A DNA stretch of 64,000 nt from positions 930,001 to 994,000 of the forward strand of contig NZ_FUZZ01000002.1 of NCBI RefSeq assembly GCF_900168065.1, given 5' to 3'. The translations under genes and the position numbers were made by a program. Under the pieces are notes generated by a model. The model was not told the origin of the DNA. It ran no database searches and worked only from the letters and a program-made list of their open reading frames with translations. The stretch's first letter is position 1. Each line of letters starts with the position of its first letter. Shown one piece after another: positions 1 through 9,893 of the stretch. The DNA comes from Chitinophaga ginsengisegetis. Lineage in GTDB: Bacteria > Bacteroidota > Bacteroidia > Chitinophagales > Chitinophagaceae.

Positions 1-1
1 T

Positions 2-2242
2 GATACCTCCCGTATCAGCGACGGACTGCCGCTGACAGATACGTCCCTCGCGCTGATAAAATACAATATTGCCAGCCTGGGCCGCACCCCCAACATCAAC
101 GATATATATACCAACAAAGTAATGCTGGAGCAGTTGCAGCGCAAACTCACCTCCTGGCAAACCGCCCTCTTTTCCTACTATGACAAACTGATAAACATTA
201 ATGACACCATCCACACAATCCGGGGCGATACCGCCATGCGCAACATTCCTTCCGAAGATGAACTGTACGGCTTTTATATAGGCCAGGTAACCAACCTCAT
301 TCTTAAATTCCGCTCGGTAGACAGTGCGAATAAGGCCAGTCTTATTAAGATAGGGCTGCTGCAAAACAGGGTGGCCAACCGGTATATTGAAGTCTCCAAT
401 CTTTACGAGGACATGGACTACCGCCTGAAGCAGTTTGCTTCCAATATGTTTGTGCGCGACTACCGGTACCTGTGGAAGCCTCACCGCGACAGCATCAACC
501 CTCTTGAGTTTTTCCCGGTGCTGAAAAACTCGCTGCATAAAAGCACCAAGGTGTTAGCCATCTTCTTTTCCATACAGTGGCCGATATTTTTTGTGTGGCT
601 GTTGCTCGCTGTATTGTTTTCCTGGTGGGTATACAACAATATCAGGCGCATCCGGCATAACCACAACGAACAGGAAGGGGAAACGATCCTGCAGCACGCC
701 CGGTACCTCTACCGCTACCCCGTGGCCTGCACCGTTGTGCTGATTGCTTCGCTATCGTCCGTATTATCTGTACGTTACCCTATTCTTTTTACAGAAATCA
801 CCTGGGGTTTAGATGTGATTGCGCTGACCATTATCTTCCGCACACATCTTCCTAAAACATTATTCAAAAGCTGGCTGTTACTGATCGGCTTACTGTTTGT
901 TTACAGTTTGAATAACCTGCTGATAGAAATTACTTATGCAGAACAATGGGGATTATTAATCGGCGCCATTCTTTCGCTCCTGCTCGGGAACCGCCTGTTG
1001 AAAGAATCTTCCCTCACCACCTTTGCACAACCGAAATTCACCCGGCCGGTGCTGATGCTATTCATGCTCACCAGCGCGTTTTCCCTGATCATGGTTATTT
1101 TAGCCAGGGTAGGCACTGCCAAAATTATGGGATCTACCGCTGTTGTAAGTGCCGTGATGGCCCTGAGCCTGTTTATCCTCGTGAAGATACTGATGGAATC
1201 CGTTTACCTGCAGGTAGAAGCCAATAAAGATTCCAGCACATTCATATCTTTTATGGACTACCAGGAAGTGCAGAAAAAGCTGAAAACATTTCTCACCATC
1301 CTGGCTTTTGTAGGATGGCTGGCGATCATATCCCGCTGCGTTTATTTGTATGATACCATTTACGATGTTATTGTCGATTTCCTTTCTTCCCGGCATAAGC
1401 TTGGTAATTCAGATTTCACCTTCAGCAGCATCATCATTTTTATACTGGTGATATGGGTAGCCACGGTGGCCTCCCAACTGATTGCCTATATGTTTGGAAA
1501 TACCGGTCAAAGTGCCAATCCCAATAAAAAAACAAAATTCGGTTCCGCCCTGCTGTTATTGCGGCTGGCCGTACTGGCCGGTGGTGTATTACTGGCATTT
1601 GCTGCCTCCGGCATCCCGATGGATAAAATCACCATCATCATAGGCGCCCTCGGTGTAGGTATCGGCTTTGGTTTACAAAACGTGGTAAATAACCTCGTAT
1701 CCGGTATCATCCTTGCTTTTGAAAAGCCGATAGAAATTGGAGATGTGATAGAACTCGGACCCCGCTCCGGCGTTGTAAAAGAAATAGGCATCCGCTCCAG
1801 TAAGATCAGTGCCTACGATGGCTCCGAAGTAATTGTTCCCAATGGTGACCTGATATCGCAACAACTGATCAACTGGACCAGGGCCAACCGGAATAAACGA
1901 ATCACCTTTGCTCTTGGTGTTGGCTATGGCAGCAATATTGACCAGGTTACGGAGATTATTCAATCTGCCTTTACCGATCGTAAAGATGTGCTTACTATTC
2001 CGGCCCCGTTTATACAACTTACCGACTTCGGAGATAACGCCGTGAATTTCAAGGTGTATTTCTGGGTAGGCGACCTGGATAATGCGGGCAGGCTTCAAAA
2101 TGAGGTGATGTCGTTCATTTACACGGCCCTTAATCAGGCAGGTATTGAAATTCCTTATCCACAGCGGGATTTGCATATCCGGTCTGTAGATGAATCCTTA
2201 TTAAAAAAATGGGATAAGCCGGCTCCGGGCGGCACGCTTTAA
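2..2242 (+). CDS. MscS-family mechanosensitive channel, N-terminus outside window
   Basis: Inner-membrane channel of the MscS family, which opens under membrane tension to release solutes. The frame is open to the left edge, and an in-frame ATG at 122 is internal, so the true start lies outside the window. The visible part has a long soluble N-terminal region, then many hydrophobic segments (from about residue 140 of the product counted from 122), and then the MscS core: the Gly/Ala-rich pore-lining helix (GALGVGIGFGLQNVVNNL) followed by the beta domain (EKPIEIGDVIELG, VIVPNGDLISQQLINW). More than 740 residues are visible, so this is a large, MscK/YbdG-like member rather than the small MscS. 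It stops 125 bp before the tRNA-Met gene. Family assignment is firm; gating and size outside the window are unknown. Confidence 0.93.
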   Translation, partial: DTSRISDGLPLTDTSLALIKYNIASLGRTPNINDIYTNKVMLEQLQRKLTSWQTALFSYYDKLININDTIHTIRGDTAMRNIPSEDELYGFYIGQVTNLILKFRSVDSANKASLIKIGLLQNRVANRYIEVSNLYEDMDYRLKQFASNMFVRDYRYLWKPHRDSINPLEFFPVLKNSLHKSTKVLAIFFSIQWPIFFVWLLLAVLFSWWVYNNIRRIRHNHNEQEGETILQHARYLYRYPVACTVVLIASLSSVLSVRYPILFTEITWGLDVIALTIIFRTHLPKTLFKSWLLLIGLLFVYSLNNLLIEITYAEQWGLLIGAILSLLLGNRLLKESSLTTFAQPKFTRPVLMLFMLTSAFSLIMVILARVGTAKIMGSTAVVSAVMALSLFILVKILMESVYLQVEANKDSSTFISFMDYQEVQKKLKTFLTILAFVGWLAIISRCVYLYDTIYDVIVDFLSSRHKLGNSDFTFSSIIIFILVIWVATVASQLIAYMFGNTGQSANPNKKTKFGSALLLLRLAVLAGGVLLAFAASGIPMDKITIIIGALGVGIGFGLQNVVNNLVSGIILAFEKPIEIGDVIELGPRSGVVKEIGIRSSKISAYDGSEVIVPNGDLISQQLINWTRANRNKRITFALGVGYGSNIDQVTEIIQSAFTDRKDVLTIPAPFIQLTDFGDNAVNFKVYFWVGDLDNAGRLQNEVMSFIYTALNQAGIEIPYPQRDLHIRSVDESLLKKWDKPAPGGTL

Positions 2243-2271
2243 AAAAAATTATAAAAAAACGTTGGATTCAT

Positions 2272-2303
2272 TTTGAATTTTCATTTTTAAGCCGTTATCT
2301 TTG
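2272..2303 (+). promoter_or_regulatory. Bacteroidota-type promoter of the tRNA-Met gene
   Basis: TTTG at 2272-2275 and TAtcTTTG at 2296-2303, separated by 20 bases, match the Bacteroidota primary-sigma consensus (TTTG / TAnnTTTG). It lies 63 bp upstream of the mature tRNA-Met start, which suits a stable-RNA promoter with a short leader. Confidence 0.75.
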
Positions 2304-2366
2304 CACTCCCGTTTTGGAGCAGCAGGCGCTACTGATAGTAGTTACAGCGGTCCGGATGGAGAATAA

Positions 2367-2440
2367 GGCGAGGTAGCTCAGGTGGTTAGAGCGTTGGATT
2401 CATAACCCAAAGGTCTCGGGTTCAACTCCCGATCTCGCTA
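2367..2440 (+). tRNA. tRNA-Met (anticodon CAT)
   Basis: A 74-base cloverleaf. The acceptor strand GGCGAGG pairs with TCTCGCT (G-U at the first and last pairs), followed by T8/A9, a D arm starting GCTC, an anticodon loop TTCATAA, and a T arm TCGGG-TTCAACT-CCCGA; the discriminator is A. CCA is not encoded (CGA follows). The anticodon stem lacks the three G-C pairs of initiator tRNA, so it is elongator Met, or possibly the lysidine-modified Ile2 that is also read as CAT. Its last 17 bases are part of a sequence repeated at 29.6 kb. Confidence 0.93.
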
Positions 2441-2444
2441 CGAA
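2424..2444 (+). repeat. Candidate attachment repeat, left copy (tRNA-Met 3' end)
   Basis: The 21 bases from the T loop of tRNA-Met to four bases past its end recur exactly, in the same orientation, at 29600-29620. A tRNA 3' end duplicated as a direct repeat is the usual footprint of site-specific integration. A recombinase gene lies about 200 bp inside this end, as expected for an integrated element, although serine recombinases generally leave shorter identical cores than tyrosine integrases do. Confidence 0.5.
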
Positions 2445-2473
2445 GAAAGCCGCATCATATGATGCGGCTTTCT
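2444..2473 (+). terminator. Palindromic terminator after tRNA-Met
   Basis: A perfect 30-base palindrome (15-base arms beginning AGAAAGCCGCATCAT) followed by TATTTTC. It begins four bases after the tRNA and fits a rho-independent terminator. Confidence 0.85.
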
Positions 2474-2635
2474 TATTTTCTAAGTAGCTGATTAAGACCT
2501 ATTTAGTTTTTCCCTCTCCTAGCTCCCACACAATTACAGTTTTTCTTACCTTCATAAAATATTAATTTTCAACGTACAATGTTTTCAACTCCCATTAGGG
2601 GTATCTAAAAAACTTAGCTGAAAAATCGAATAGAA

Positions 2636-4262
2636 TTAGCAAATAGTTTCAGCGATTAACTCAACAATTAAAGTGGCTAATTGATTTTCTGCTGCCAGTA
2701 GTTTGTCCTCATCAATCGCTATTTCTACGCTACAATCAGAGAGCCAATTAGTAGCAGAAACGACGGATACCAGCTGCAATAAGCTCTCCTCCTTCAGCTC
2801 CTCACTTAAATGCATAAACGCCGGATGCAGGTACGAGGCACTGAATTTTTTTCCATCATAAATCAGCCCTGCTTCAAATATCTTCCGCATAAACCTTTGC
2901 CTGGAAGCCATCTTGCAATGGTCAAAGACTTTCCTTGCGTTTAGTAATAAGGGAATAATTCTCCCGAATTTCTCCTGAAGGGCCTGCAACTCCCTTGCCA
3001 GATCATCAATTTCTTTCTGCAAAACAGACTTTTGTTCTCTTAATTTGCTGTACCATTTCTTATATGAAGAAGGCTCTATTTGGTCATTTAATAAACACTC
3101 CTCCAACCTTTCGCACTTCTGCTCTATTTCTGCAATTTCCTTTTGATTGTTTTTTGTGGTCAAAATTTCAACGTTTAACATGCTTCCTAGTTGTTCCTTG
3201 GTAGCTCCTTCTATAGCAGCCTTCAAATGCTGCGAGAAAATCAACTTACTCAGCAAGACCAGGAAGACCGCATGCAAGGCATCAGCGCGGTAATTAGGCC
3301 TTCCTTCACGGAGACACCTGTAATACAAATAATATTGCATTGATTTGCCCCTGCTGAATGATCCGGTATAAGCTGCACCACATGCACAATAAAGGACCCC
3401 GTAAGAAAATCTCGTCTGTCGGTGTTACTCTCGGCTTAGGCTTACTGTTTAATAATTCCTGAACCCTCCAGAAAACGTCTTCTTTGATCAATGGCTCATG
3501 TAATCCTTGAACGAATTTCTCCGGCTTTTTATCGTAAGCAGGAATCTTAATAAGTCCGGCACACACCGAGTTCGTCAATACTCTAACCAGTGCACTCTTC
3601 CCTTTTAACGTAAATCCTTTCTTTCTGGCATCTTCTGTAATTTGCTTATGAGGTAGTCCTGTTACGAAATCATCAAACATCTGTACAATAATAGGCGCCC
3701 TCGCCGGGTCGACAACAATGATAGGCCTATCGTTTTCATCTCTTTTATTCTTATAGCCAAATGGTGCGGTATTAACGACTCTTCCGGATTCCCGCGCCAA
3801 CCTTATCCCCCGCCTGGTTCTCTCCCTGATTCGAAGCAGTTCATTATTGGCTAACAATAGTTTGAAGGCACGGCTCAAAAAAGTATCCGGCGACCTGGTA
3901 TCTGTATTTGTCGGCTCGCAAACGGATAACACTTTTACATTAAGGCTCTTTGCAAGTTGGTCTATCTTCATTAACGCCTCCGAGAGATTGCGGCTAAACC
4001 GGTCATGGTCCAGGATGATGAGATAACTCACTTCTCCTTTATGTTGCTTGATAAACCTCTCCAGGGCCTGCCAATTCGGTCGATCAAAAGAATAGCTGCT
4101 TTCACCTTCATCTGTAAAAACAGCTAGTAGATTTAGCGTGTAATGGGCACAATAGTCTATGATGGCTTTTCGCTGGTAAGGAATGGAGTAAGTAGATTGG
4201 TCTTTGGTGGAGATTCTGGCGTAGCCAATTGCGTCATTGGTGGGAGTGTTTTTCATAATCAT
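2636..4262 (-). pseudogene. Large serine recombinase, interrupted by a frameshift
   Basis: Site-specific DNA recombinase of the resolvase/invertase superfamily. The N-terminal part (3306-4262) has the catalytic domain: YARISTKDQS with the nucleophile Ser at about residue 18, and DHDRFSRN further on. The recombinase domain follows (GYKNKRDEND, AGLIKIP) up to the zinc-ribbon entry RGPLLC. The reading frame then changes: the second Cys and the rest of the ribbon (CGAAYTGSFSRGKS...YYRC), the long coiled coil and the C-terminus are encoded in another frame that ends at 2636. The break lies at about 3380-3400, inside the zinc ribbon. Joined, the protein would be about 540 residues, normal for a large serine integrase. 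It sits near the tRNA end of the accessory block, so it probably mobilised it. The break could be inactivation or a sequencing error. Confidence 0.85.
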
Positions 4263-5072
4263 TTAGTTTTTATGAATTCATAAAATGAAATTGATGCCTT
4301 GAAAACACGTCTCCACTCCAAGTATATAATTGATACTCGAATGAAGAACCAAGAGAAAACATGACTTCTGTTATAAAGCCTGACTGGGAGATATTACCTG
4401 TTGATTAATCTTGAGAATTAACTCAAATAACATGGACAGGTACATGAAATTTTTATGTAGAGCATTGATAAATTGAGCCCTCAGACTTATAGCCAACAAA
4501 TCAGGTTTTTCGGCAATGGCGAAAATTCAGGAAAGCATTTCTCCTATATAATAGCATTTAAATCCCACAATCAACTAGACAAGTTTGCGATTTGTAAATT
4601 CCCTTTTTATCCTGAAAATATTAAACTTAAAAAATACTTAACGGAAAAACTCGTATAAATAGCTTAAATTCAAATTCTAGATAGATGACTCGCACAATAC
4701 ATAATACAATATGTCGTCTAGCTCCACCGGTTAATACACTCAAAATTTGACCATATATTGAACCTATATTGGTGTCCAGACGTAGGCCCACACTTCATTT
4801 ACAAACTAATTTAACATAGATTAATTAGTGCCATGATAAATTTCATGAAGTACCTTATGAAAAGGAAAAATTCACGGATATCCATGCAAATAAAAAATAC
4901 CAAAATATTTCAGCAATAAATGGATATTCCATTGGATACTATTGAGCATACTCGAGAACATTAGCCCTGTTATAAAACGAAGACGCTTTAAATATCATCA
5001 ACCGAAACAGTCTTCATCAATGGGCTTTTCAATTACTAGCATTTATAATCCGAACTACAAGGATACAATCTT
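4263..5072. other. AT-rich non-coding gap between recombinase and defence operon
   Basis: This 810-base stretch is clearly more AT-rich than the chromosome to the left. It holds only short open frames (for example 4473-4658) with no recognisable motif. I see no tRNA, terminator or clear TAnnTTTG promoter. It must carry the promoters of the recombinase (leftward) and the OLD nuclease gene (rightward). Confidence 0.5.
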
Positions 5073-6938
5073 ATGTATATTAAAACTATTAAAATATCAG
5101 GCTATAGAGCATTCAATAAAGAATTCAAGGTCGCTCTTAATAAAGGATTAAATGTAATAGTTGGCGAAAATGCGTCTGGAAAAAGTACCATAATAGATGC
5201 AATAAGGCTAATATTACATGAGGACGAATATAGTAGAACAGGCATCAGTGAAGTTGATTTTCACCGACCAATAGATACCCCTTCTAAAAGCAAAGGAGCT
5301 GATAGAATCTCCATCTCCTGTGAGTTTAATGAGTTAACTGAAGATGAACAGGTTGCGTATTTACCGTGGCTCGATTTAAATGATATGCAAAAAGCTAAAC
5401 TAAATCTTATTATTGAAAACAAAGAGGACATTCGAGGAAACTTCAAGCGAAAAATGTGGGGAAATCAATCAGAAACAGGATTATTTGAATGGGAACTGCT
5501 TCACAGAATCAATTGTATCTACTTACCTCCCTTAAGAGATGCTGAGGCCAAGCTAAGAGGATACAAAGGGTCCAGGATTGCTCGACTGCTAAAGAATCTT
5601 AGAAAAGAAGAAGAGGAGGATCATCCATTGGAAAAGAAATTTGCTAATCTCAACAAAGAACTACTACGTGACTCCTCCGTCCAAATAGCCAATAAATACA
5701 TTCAAGACAACATAAAAAAATCTGTCGGGGCCGTTTTTGGTCAAGATACATCTTTACAATTTACTGAGATTAATTTTGATAGAATTGTCGAAAGAATACG
5801 GCTTCTTTTCTATCCGTTACTACCTGGGCCAAATGAAAAAACGGAAATTAGTATGTTCCGAGAACTAAGTGAAAATAGTTTAGGCCATAACAACATCCTT
5901 TATCTGGCAACAATTCTCGCAGAGTTAGAAGGAACAGAGAACCTCAATTCGTTTCATAAAATATTACTTATTGAGGAGCCGGAGGCACACTTACACCCAC
6001 AATTGCAAATTCGTTTGCTTAAATATCTCCAAGAAAAATCAATTGAAGATAAAATTCAAATCATCGTAACTACGCATTCTCCAACTTTAGCATCCAGTGT
6101 CGATTTAGATACTATAAAAGTCGTCACACCAATATCATTAAAAGAAAATCCCATATACACGTCTTTAGTGGACTGTGGTCTTCTACCTAACTCTAAAAAG
6201 TTTATAGAAAGATGGCTGGATATTACAAAGTCGGTACTATTATTTGCGAAAGGTGTATTATTTGTTGAGGGAATTGCTGAAGGACTAATTGTAAAAGAAC
6301 TATCAAACAAAGCTCTACAACAGTTTAAGTTGGAAAAACCCGATAGAATATTTCATAATACACTAGATGAGTATGGAATTTCGATAATCAACATGAATGG
6401 GATTTATTTTGATCATTTTTTCCCTTTATTTCAGGGATACTACAAACTTGCGAATAACACATTTAGCCCTAGCGCAAGTATTCCAATAAAATGCGCAGGC
6501 TTAACAGATAACGATCCTCCGAAAATCTCACAACCAACATCACAGAACCCCATTCAGGGCTCCAATAGACTGCTTCCATTGATTCCCGAATTAATTGCCA
6601 ACTCTCAAAACTGTAGACTATTCAGCAATTTGAAAACCTTGGAGTATGACCTAGCACTAGAAGGTAACAACTTGGCTCTAATGTCTGACGTAGCATTAAG
6701 TTTTATAACAACAAATGGAGAGATTCGGGATACTTTTGAACGATACATTCAAACAAATTGGCGAGAAGAGGAAATTACAGATAAAGCAAATGCTGCCTAT
6801 TATTTGTTAAATCATATCGACAAAGGAGAATTTGCCCAGGAATTAGCTATAAGATTATCTAATCCCAATATACAATTTGTAATTCCTGAATATATTTTGA
6901 ATGCATTTAAATGGCTTGTTGGCTATGAAGAAGAATAA
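5073..6938 (+). CDS. OLD-family ATPase/TOPRIM nuclease, GajA-like (class 2 OLD)
   Basis: A 621-residue protein with the two-domain build of overcoming-lysogenization-defect (OLD) nucleases. The N-terminal ABC-type ATPase has Walker A GENASGKST (residues 31-39), Walker B LLIEEPEAHLHP (Glu pair at about 301-302) and a switch histidine in VTTHSPT. The C-terminal TOPRIM domain has the catalytic Glu in LFVEGIAEG (about 399) and an acidic DxD in LTDNDPP (about 479-481). A UvrD-like helicase gene overlaps its 3' end. OLD plus adjacent UvrD defines class 2 OLD, the architecture of the Gabija anti-phage system, in which GajA is a nucleotide-sensing DNA endonuclease. GajA is usually slightly shorter (about 580 residues). 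Base composition is strongly AT-rich, suggesting transfer. Family and architecture are secure; anti-phage action is inferred. Confidence 0.88.
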   Translation: MYIKTIKISGYRAFNKEFKVALNKGLNVIVGENASGKSTIIDAIRLILHEDEYSRTGISEVDFHRPIDTPSKSKGADRISISCEFNELTEDEQVAYLPWLDLNDMQKAKLNLIIENKEDIRGNFKRKMWGNQSETGLFEWELLHRINCIYLPPLRDAEAKLRGYKGSRIARLLKNLRKEEEEDHPLEKKFANLNKELLRDSSVQIANKYIQDNIKKSVGAVFGQDTSLQFTEINFDRIVERIRLLFYPLLPGPNEKTEISMFRELSENSLGHNNILYLATILAELEGTENLNSFHKILLIEEPEAHLHPQLQIRLLKYLQEKSIEDKIQIIVTTHSPTLASSVDLDTIKVVTPISLKENPIYTSLVDCGLLPNSKKFIERWLDITKSVLLFAKGVLFVEGIAEGLIVKELSNKALQQFKLEKPDRIFHNTLDEYGISIINMNGIYFDHFFPLFQGYYKLANNTFSPSASIPIKCAGLTDNDPPKISQPTSQNPIQGSNRLLPLIPELIANSQNCRLFSNLKTLEYDLALEGNNLALMSDVALSFITTNGEIRDTFERYIQTNWREEEITDKANAAYYLLNHIDKGEFAQELAIRLSNPNIQFVIPEYILNAFKWLVGYEEE

Positions 6939-8790
6939 AAAACTTACTATAATAGGAAAGCTTTCCGAAAAGCTAAAATGTAGCTTGGAAGAACTGAACA
7001 AATTAAGCGAACAACAAACTAACTATATAAACTACCGCACTTCTCAATCTACCTTTTTGGAGGCTTGTGCAGGAGGAGGGAAAACTGAAGTTATCGGTTT
7101 AAAAACAGCATATGAGATCAAACGTTGGGTGAATCCAAATGGAGGACTAGCTATAATCACCTTTACCAACAGCGCTGCCAATGAATTAGACAACCGAGTT
7201 AAAAAATATGCTGGAATATCAGCCAGCTTATTCCCTCATTTCATTGGAACTTTTGACAGTTGGCTTCATAGCTATTTATTGCAACCGTTTTCCCATTATC
7301 TAACGAGATACGCTGGAAAAGATGGCGATAAAAGCATAAGAATTATTCTAGAAGACAAGCATGCAGGTTTTCTTACAAATTATACGGTCAATCTTACAAG
7401 GGGGGGCCAATCCAGACCCATTAGAGCCACTCAGTATTATTGCTCCCCCAATTGGGATAATTTTGATAGCTTTGATGAAGATATTAGCCGTTTATTAACC
7501 TCACAGCCTCTCACACGAGGAGAGATAGCAAGTTTAATCGCAAACAAAAAAAAGTTTATAACAGCTGGGTTTGCCACATATTCAGATGCTGAAATGGTCT
7601 GCCATCAGCTATTATCAGCATATCCCGATCTTAGAGAGAAAATTAGCGCTCGATTTCCCATAATATTTATAGATGAATGCCAAGATCTTTCACACAGCCA
7701 GATTGAAATCTTAAATATATTAAAGTCTCGGGGAGTGCATCTTCACTTTATCGGAGACCTTCATCAGGCCATTTATGACTTTAGAAAGGTTGATCCCAGC
7801 GAAACACGGAAATATGTTGATGAACATCAATTTGTAAATTTAAAGTTAACTAATAACTATAGAAGTTGTCAACAAATAGTTGATATTTCCAATACTGTTA
7901 TTGGCCAACGAATAAGGGTAAATGCAAATCTAACAGCGATAAGTCAAACCCCATGTATAATATGGCAATATGACGATACTTCGTTTTCGCAATTACCAAC
8001 CAGATTTGACAATTTGGTTGCTGCACATGATTTATCAATTGACAAATGCGCCATTCTTGCTCGTGGAAAGTCTACTATTTCGCCATTAAAATCACAAAGT
8101 GGTAAAAAAGACTATTCAAAAGTAGAACTATTTGTAGCAGCAATTGAGTCTTGGTATAAACCCAGTCGAAATGCCACGGACCTAATGAATGCATTAGAAT
8201 ACCTTGGACGCTTCTTTTGTATGTTAGGCTATGATGGTAATGGCAGTTTCCGAGAACAATATCGTCCGGATAGCTTTAACAATATACAGTGGCGGCAATT
8301 GTTAAAGAAGATACTCTGCCAATGTGTCGATTTATATCCTTTCGAAGAAAATGGGAATGACATCAACTGGAATTCATGGATTCCAAAGCTGAAAACGTTT
8401 TTACCTACTGTCTGGCATGAGCTAAGGGGAAGGACCAAAGAGTTTGCTCAAATTGCGAGGAAAATAAGAGTTCCCAATGGCGAAGGAAATAATTCTGTAA
8501 AAAGTGCTCTACAAAATGCTGTTATAGAAAATCGGTTTAGAACTACTACAATCCACAGCGTAAAAGGGGAAACCTTAGATGCTGTCCTATTAGTGTCCCA
8601 TAAAAATAGATTAAGCAAGGGAGGGCATTTTTCTCATTGGCTAAGAGATGGAAATCATGAGGAAGAACATATAAGATTTGCTTATGTTGCATGTTCTAGA
8701 CCTAAACACCTGTTAGTCATAGCCACTCCTGTCTTAAGCCAAGACGAACTAAATCGATTAATAAATTTAGGGTTTATATATCAACCTTAG
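6901..8790 (+). CDS. UvrD/PcrA-like superfamily 1 helicase, GajB-like
   Basis: A 629-residue superfamily 1 helicase. Motifs in order: Walker A ACAGGGKTEV (Lys at about 61), motif II DECQD (258-262), motif III GDLHQAIYDFR, motif IV LTNNYRSC, motif V TIHSVKGETLDAVLL, motif VI YVACSRPKHLL. It overlaps the OLD nuclease by 38 bases from the ATG at 6901. An in-frame ATG at 6925 (MKKNKKL) gives a 14-base overlap and is an equally likely start. The overlap implies co-translation and joint function, as in Gabija GajA/GajB, where the helicase joins the GajA tetramer. At 629 residues it is longer than typical GajB (about 500), so it may be a divergent relative. Confidence 0.87.
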   Translation: MHLNGLLAMKKNKKLTIIGKLSEKLKCSLEELNKLSEQQTNYINYRTSQSTFLEACAGGGKTEVIGLKTAYEIKRWVNPNGGLAIITFTNSAANELDNRVKKYAGISASLFPHFIGTFDSWLHSYLLQPFSHYLTRYAGKDGDKSIRIILEDKHAGFLTNYTVNLTRGGQSRPIRATQYYCSPNWDNFDSFDEDISRLLTSQPLTRGEIASLIANKKKFITAGFATYSDAEMVCHQLLSAYPDLREKISARFPIIFIDECQDLSHSQIEILNILKSRGVHLHFIGDLHQAIYDFRKVDPSETRKYVDEHQFVNLKLTNNYRSCQQIVDISNTVIGQRIRVNANLTAISQTPCIIWQYDDTSFSQLPTRFDNLVAAHDLSIDKCAILARGKSTISPLKSQSGKKDYSKVELFVAAIESWYKPSRNATDLMNALEYLGRFFCMLGYDGNGSFREQYRPDSFNNIQWRQLLKKILCQCVDLYPFEENGNDINWNSWIPKLKTFLPTVWHELRGRTKEFAQIARKIRVPNGEGNNSVKSALQNAVIENRFRTTTIHSVKGETLDAVLLVSHKNRLSKGGHFSHWLRDGNHEEEHIRFAYVACSRPKHLLVIATPVLSQDELNRLINLGFIYQP

Positions 8791-8862
8791 CAATATCCTT
8801 AAGATATCAAAACATATTTTTTGAACCTGGTCCATAATTTTTCAACTTAAAGAAAATCAGAA

Positions 8863-9630
8863 ATGAGTATAACGAAACCATACTATCGGAATTATAGATC
8901 TGTAAAAGACGGACCGAATTCTGGATATAGTGATTGGGCTTACATCATTGACAAAGAATACGCAATCTTCCCTGCTCACTACGTTAGGGCATATAAGTTA
9001 ATTCAAAGTGATCTTGAGTTACTCTTTGAATACATTGAGCCTTCTGACGAAGCTCTAAAAATATATTCTTATAGAATTCATGAATTGCTTATGCGGACGT
9101 GTATTGAAATTGAAGCGAATTTTAAAGCAATTCTGAGCGAAAATATTTATACTCCGCAAAATGATCGATTTGGTAATCCCATTTATAACATGGGCGTCTA
9201 TAAAAAAATCAATACAACACATCATCTTTCTGGATATGAAGTTGTTCTCCCTATCTGGAATGAAGTTGGTAGAGTATTTAAGCCTTTTGAAGAATGGGGT
9301 ACGAGTAATTCACTACCTTGGTATAGGGCGTACAATGCCAGCAAGCATGATCGAAAGGAAGAATTTAAGCAAGCTAACTTCGAAAACTTACTCAACGCAG
9401 TTACAGGACTCCTTGTTTTACTCACTTCGCAATTTAGGGATATGTCTTTCTCCGGTGGCATTGGACTGTCCACTGGGTATGATTATCATGACTTAGATTC
9501 TACAATTGGTGGGCTTTTTAGGATAAAGTATCCTGACGATTGGACAGATGATGAAAAATATGATTTTGACTGGTCTCAACTTGAAAAGCAAACTAATCGC
9601 TTTCAGAAAATAGACTATAATACTATATAG
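8863..9630 (+). CDS. Unknown 255-residue protein downstream of the Gabija-like pair
   Basis: I do not recognise this protein with certainty. It is soluble, with no signal peptide or membrane segment, rich in aromatic and acidic residues, and has an acidic C-terminus. The notable motif is WYRAYNASKHDR around residues 152-163; the YNxxKHDR pattern and a largely helical first half recall HEPN-like proteins, but the residue after Arg is not the usual polar one of HEPN RNases, so no activity is claimed. It follows the helicase by 72 bases on the same strand and shares its low GC content, so it may be a third operon member or separate cargo. The annotated start (ATG at 8863) is the first in the frame and lies in an A-rich context. 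Confidence 0.7.
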   Translation: MSITKPYYRNYRSVKDGPNSGYSDWAYIIDKEYAIFPAHYVRAYKLIQSDLELLFEYIEPSDEALKIYSYRIHELLMRTCIEIEANFKAILSENIYTPQNDRFGNPIYNMGVYKKINTTHHLSGYEVVLPIWNEVGRVFKPFEEWGTSNSLPWYRAYNASKHDRKEEFKQANFENLLNAVTGLLVLLTSQFRDMSFSGGIGLSTGYDYHDLDSTIGGLFRIKYPDDWTDDEKYDFDWSQLEKQTNRFQKIDYNTI

Positions 9631-9893
9631 AATGGCTGTTACCATTGCTATTAAACAAATTCTTTTAATCTGGTTTCGAAGATGTTATTTTGATAAATAA
9701 CTTTCAAAAAGAAAATATAGTTATATACTTTGAAACAACATGTAGTAGTCGGTTCAGTTGGAACAATCTTGAAAAAGCTTGTAACCATAGAAACTAGCCA
9801 ATGTAACTACGTCCAACATCCTGACAGGCCTAGCCAAATTCCTGTAAATGGAAGATATTCTATAATTTGGCTCAACTTTTTTAGCAATCTTTG

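Noticed and set aside
4473..4658. Short open frame (61 codons) in the gap before the OLD nuclease
   Set aside because: Composition reflects AT-rich non-coding DNA; no motif, signal peptide or partner gene.
5073..6938. PARIS-type ATPase/TOPRIM system instead of Gabija-like
   Set aside because: Here ATPase and TOPRIM are in one chain and the partner is a UvrD-like helicase, which is the class 2 OLD arrangement.
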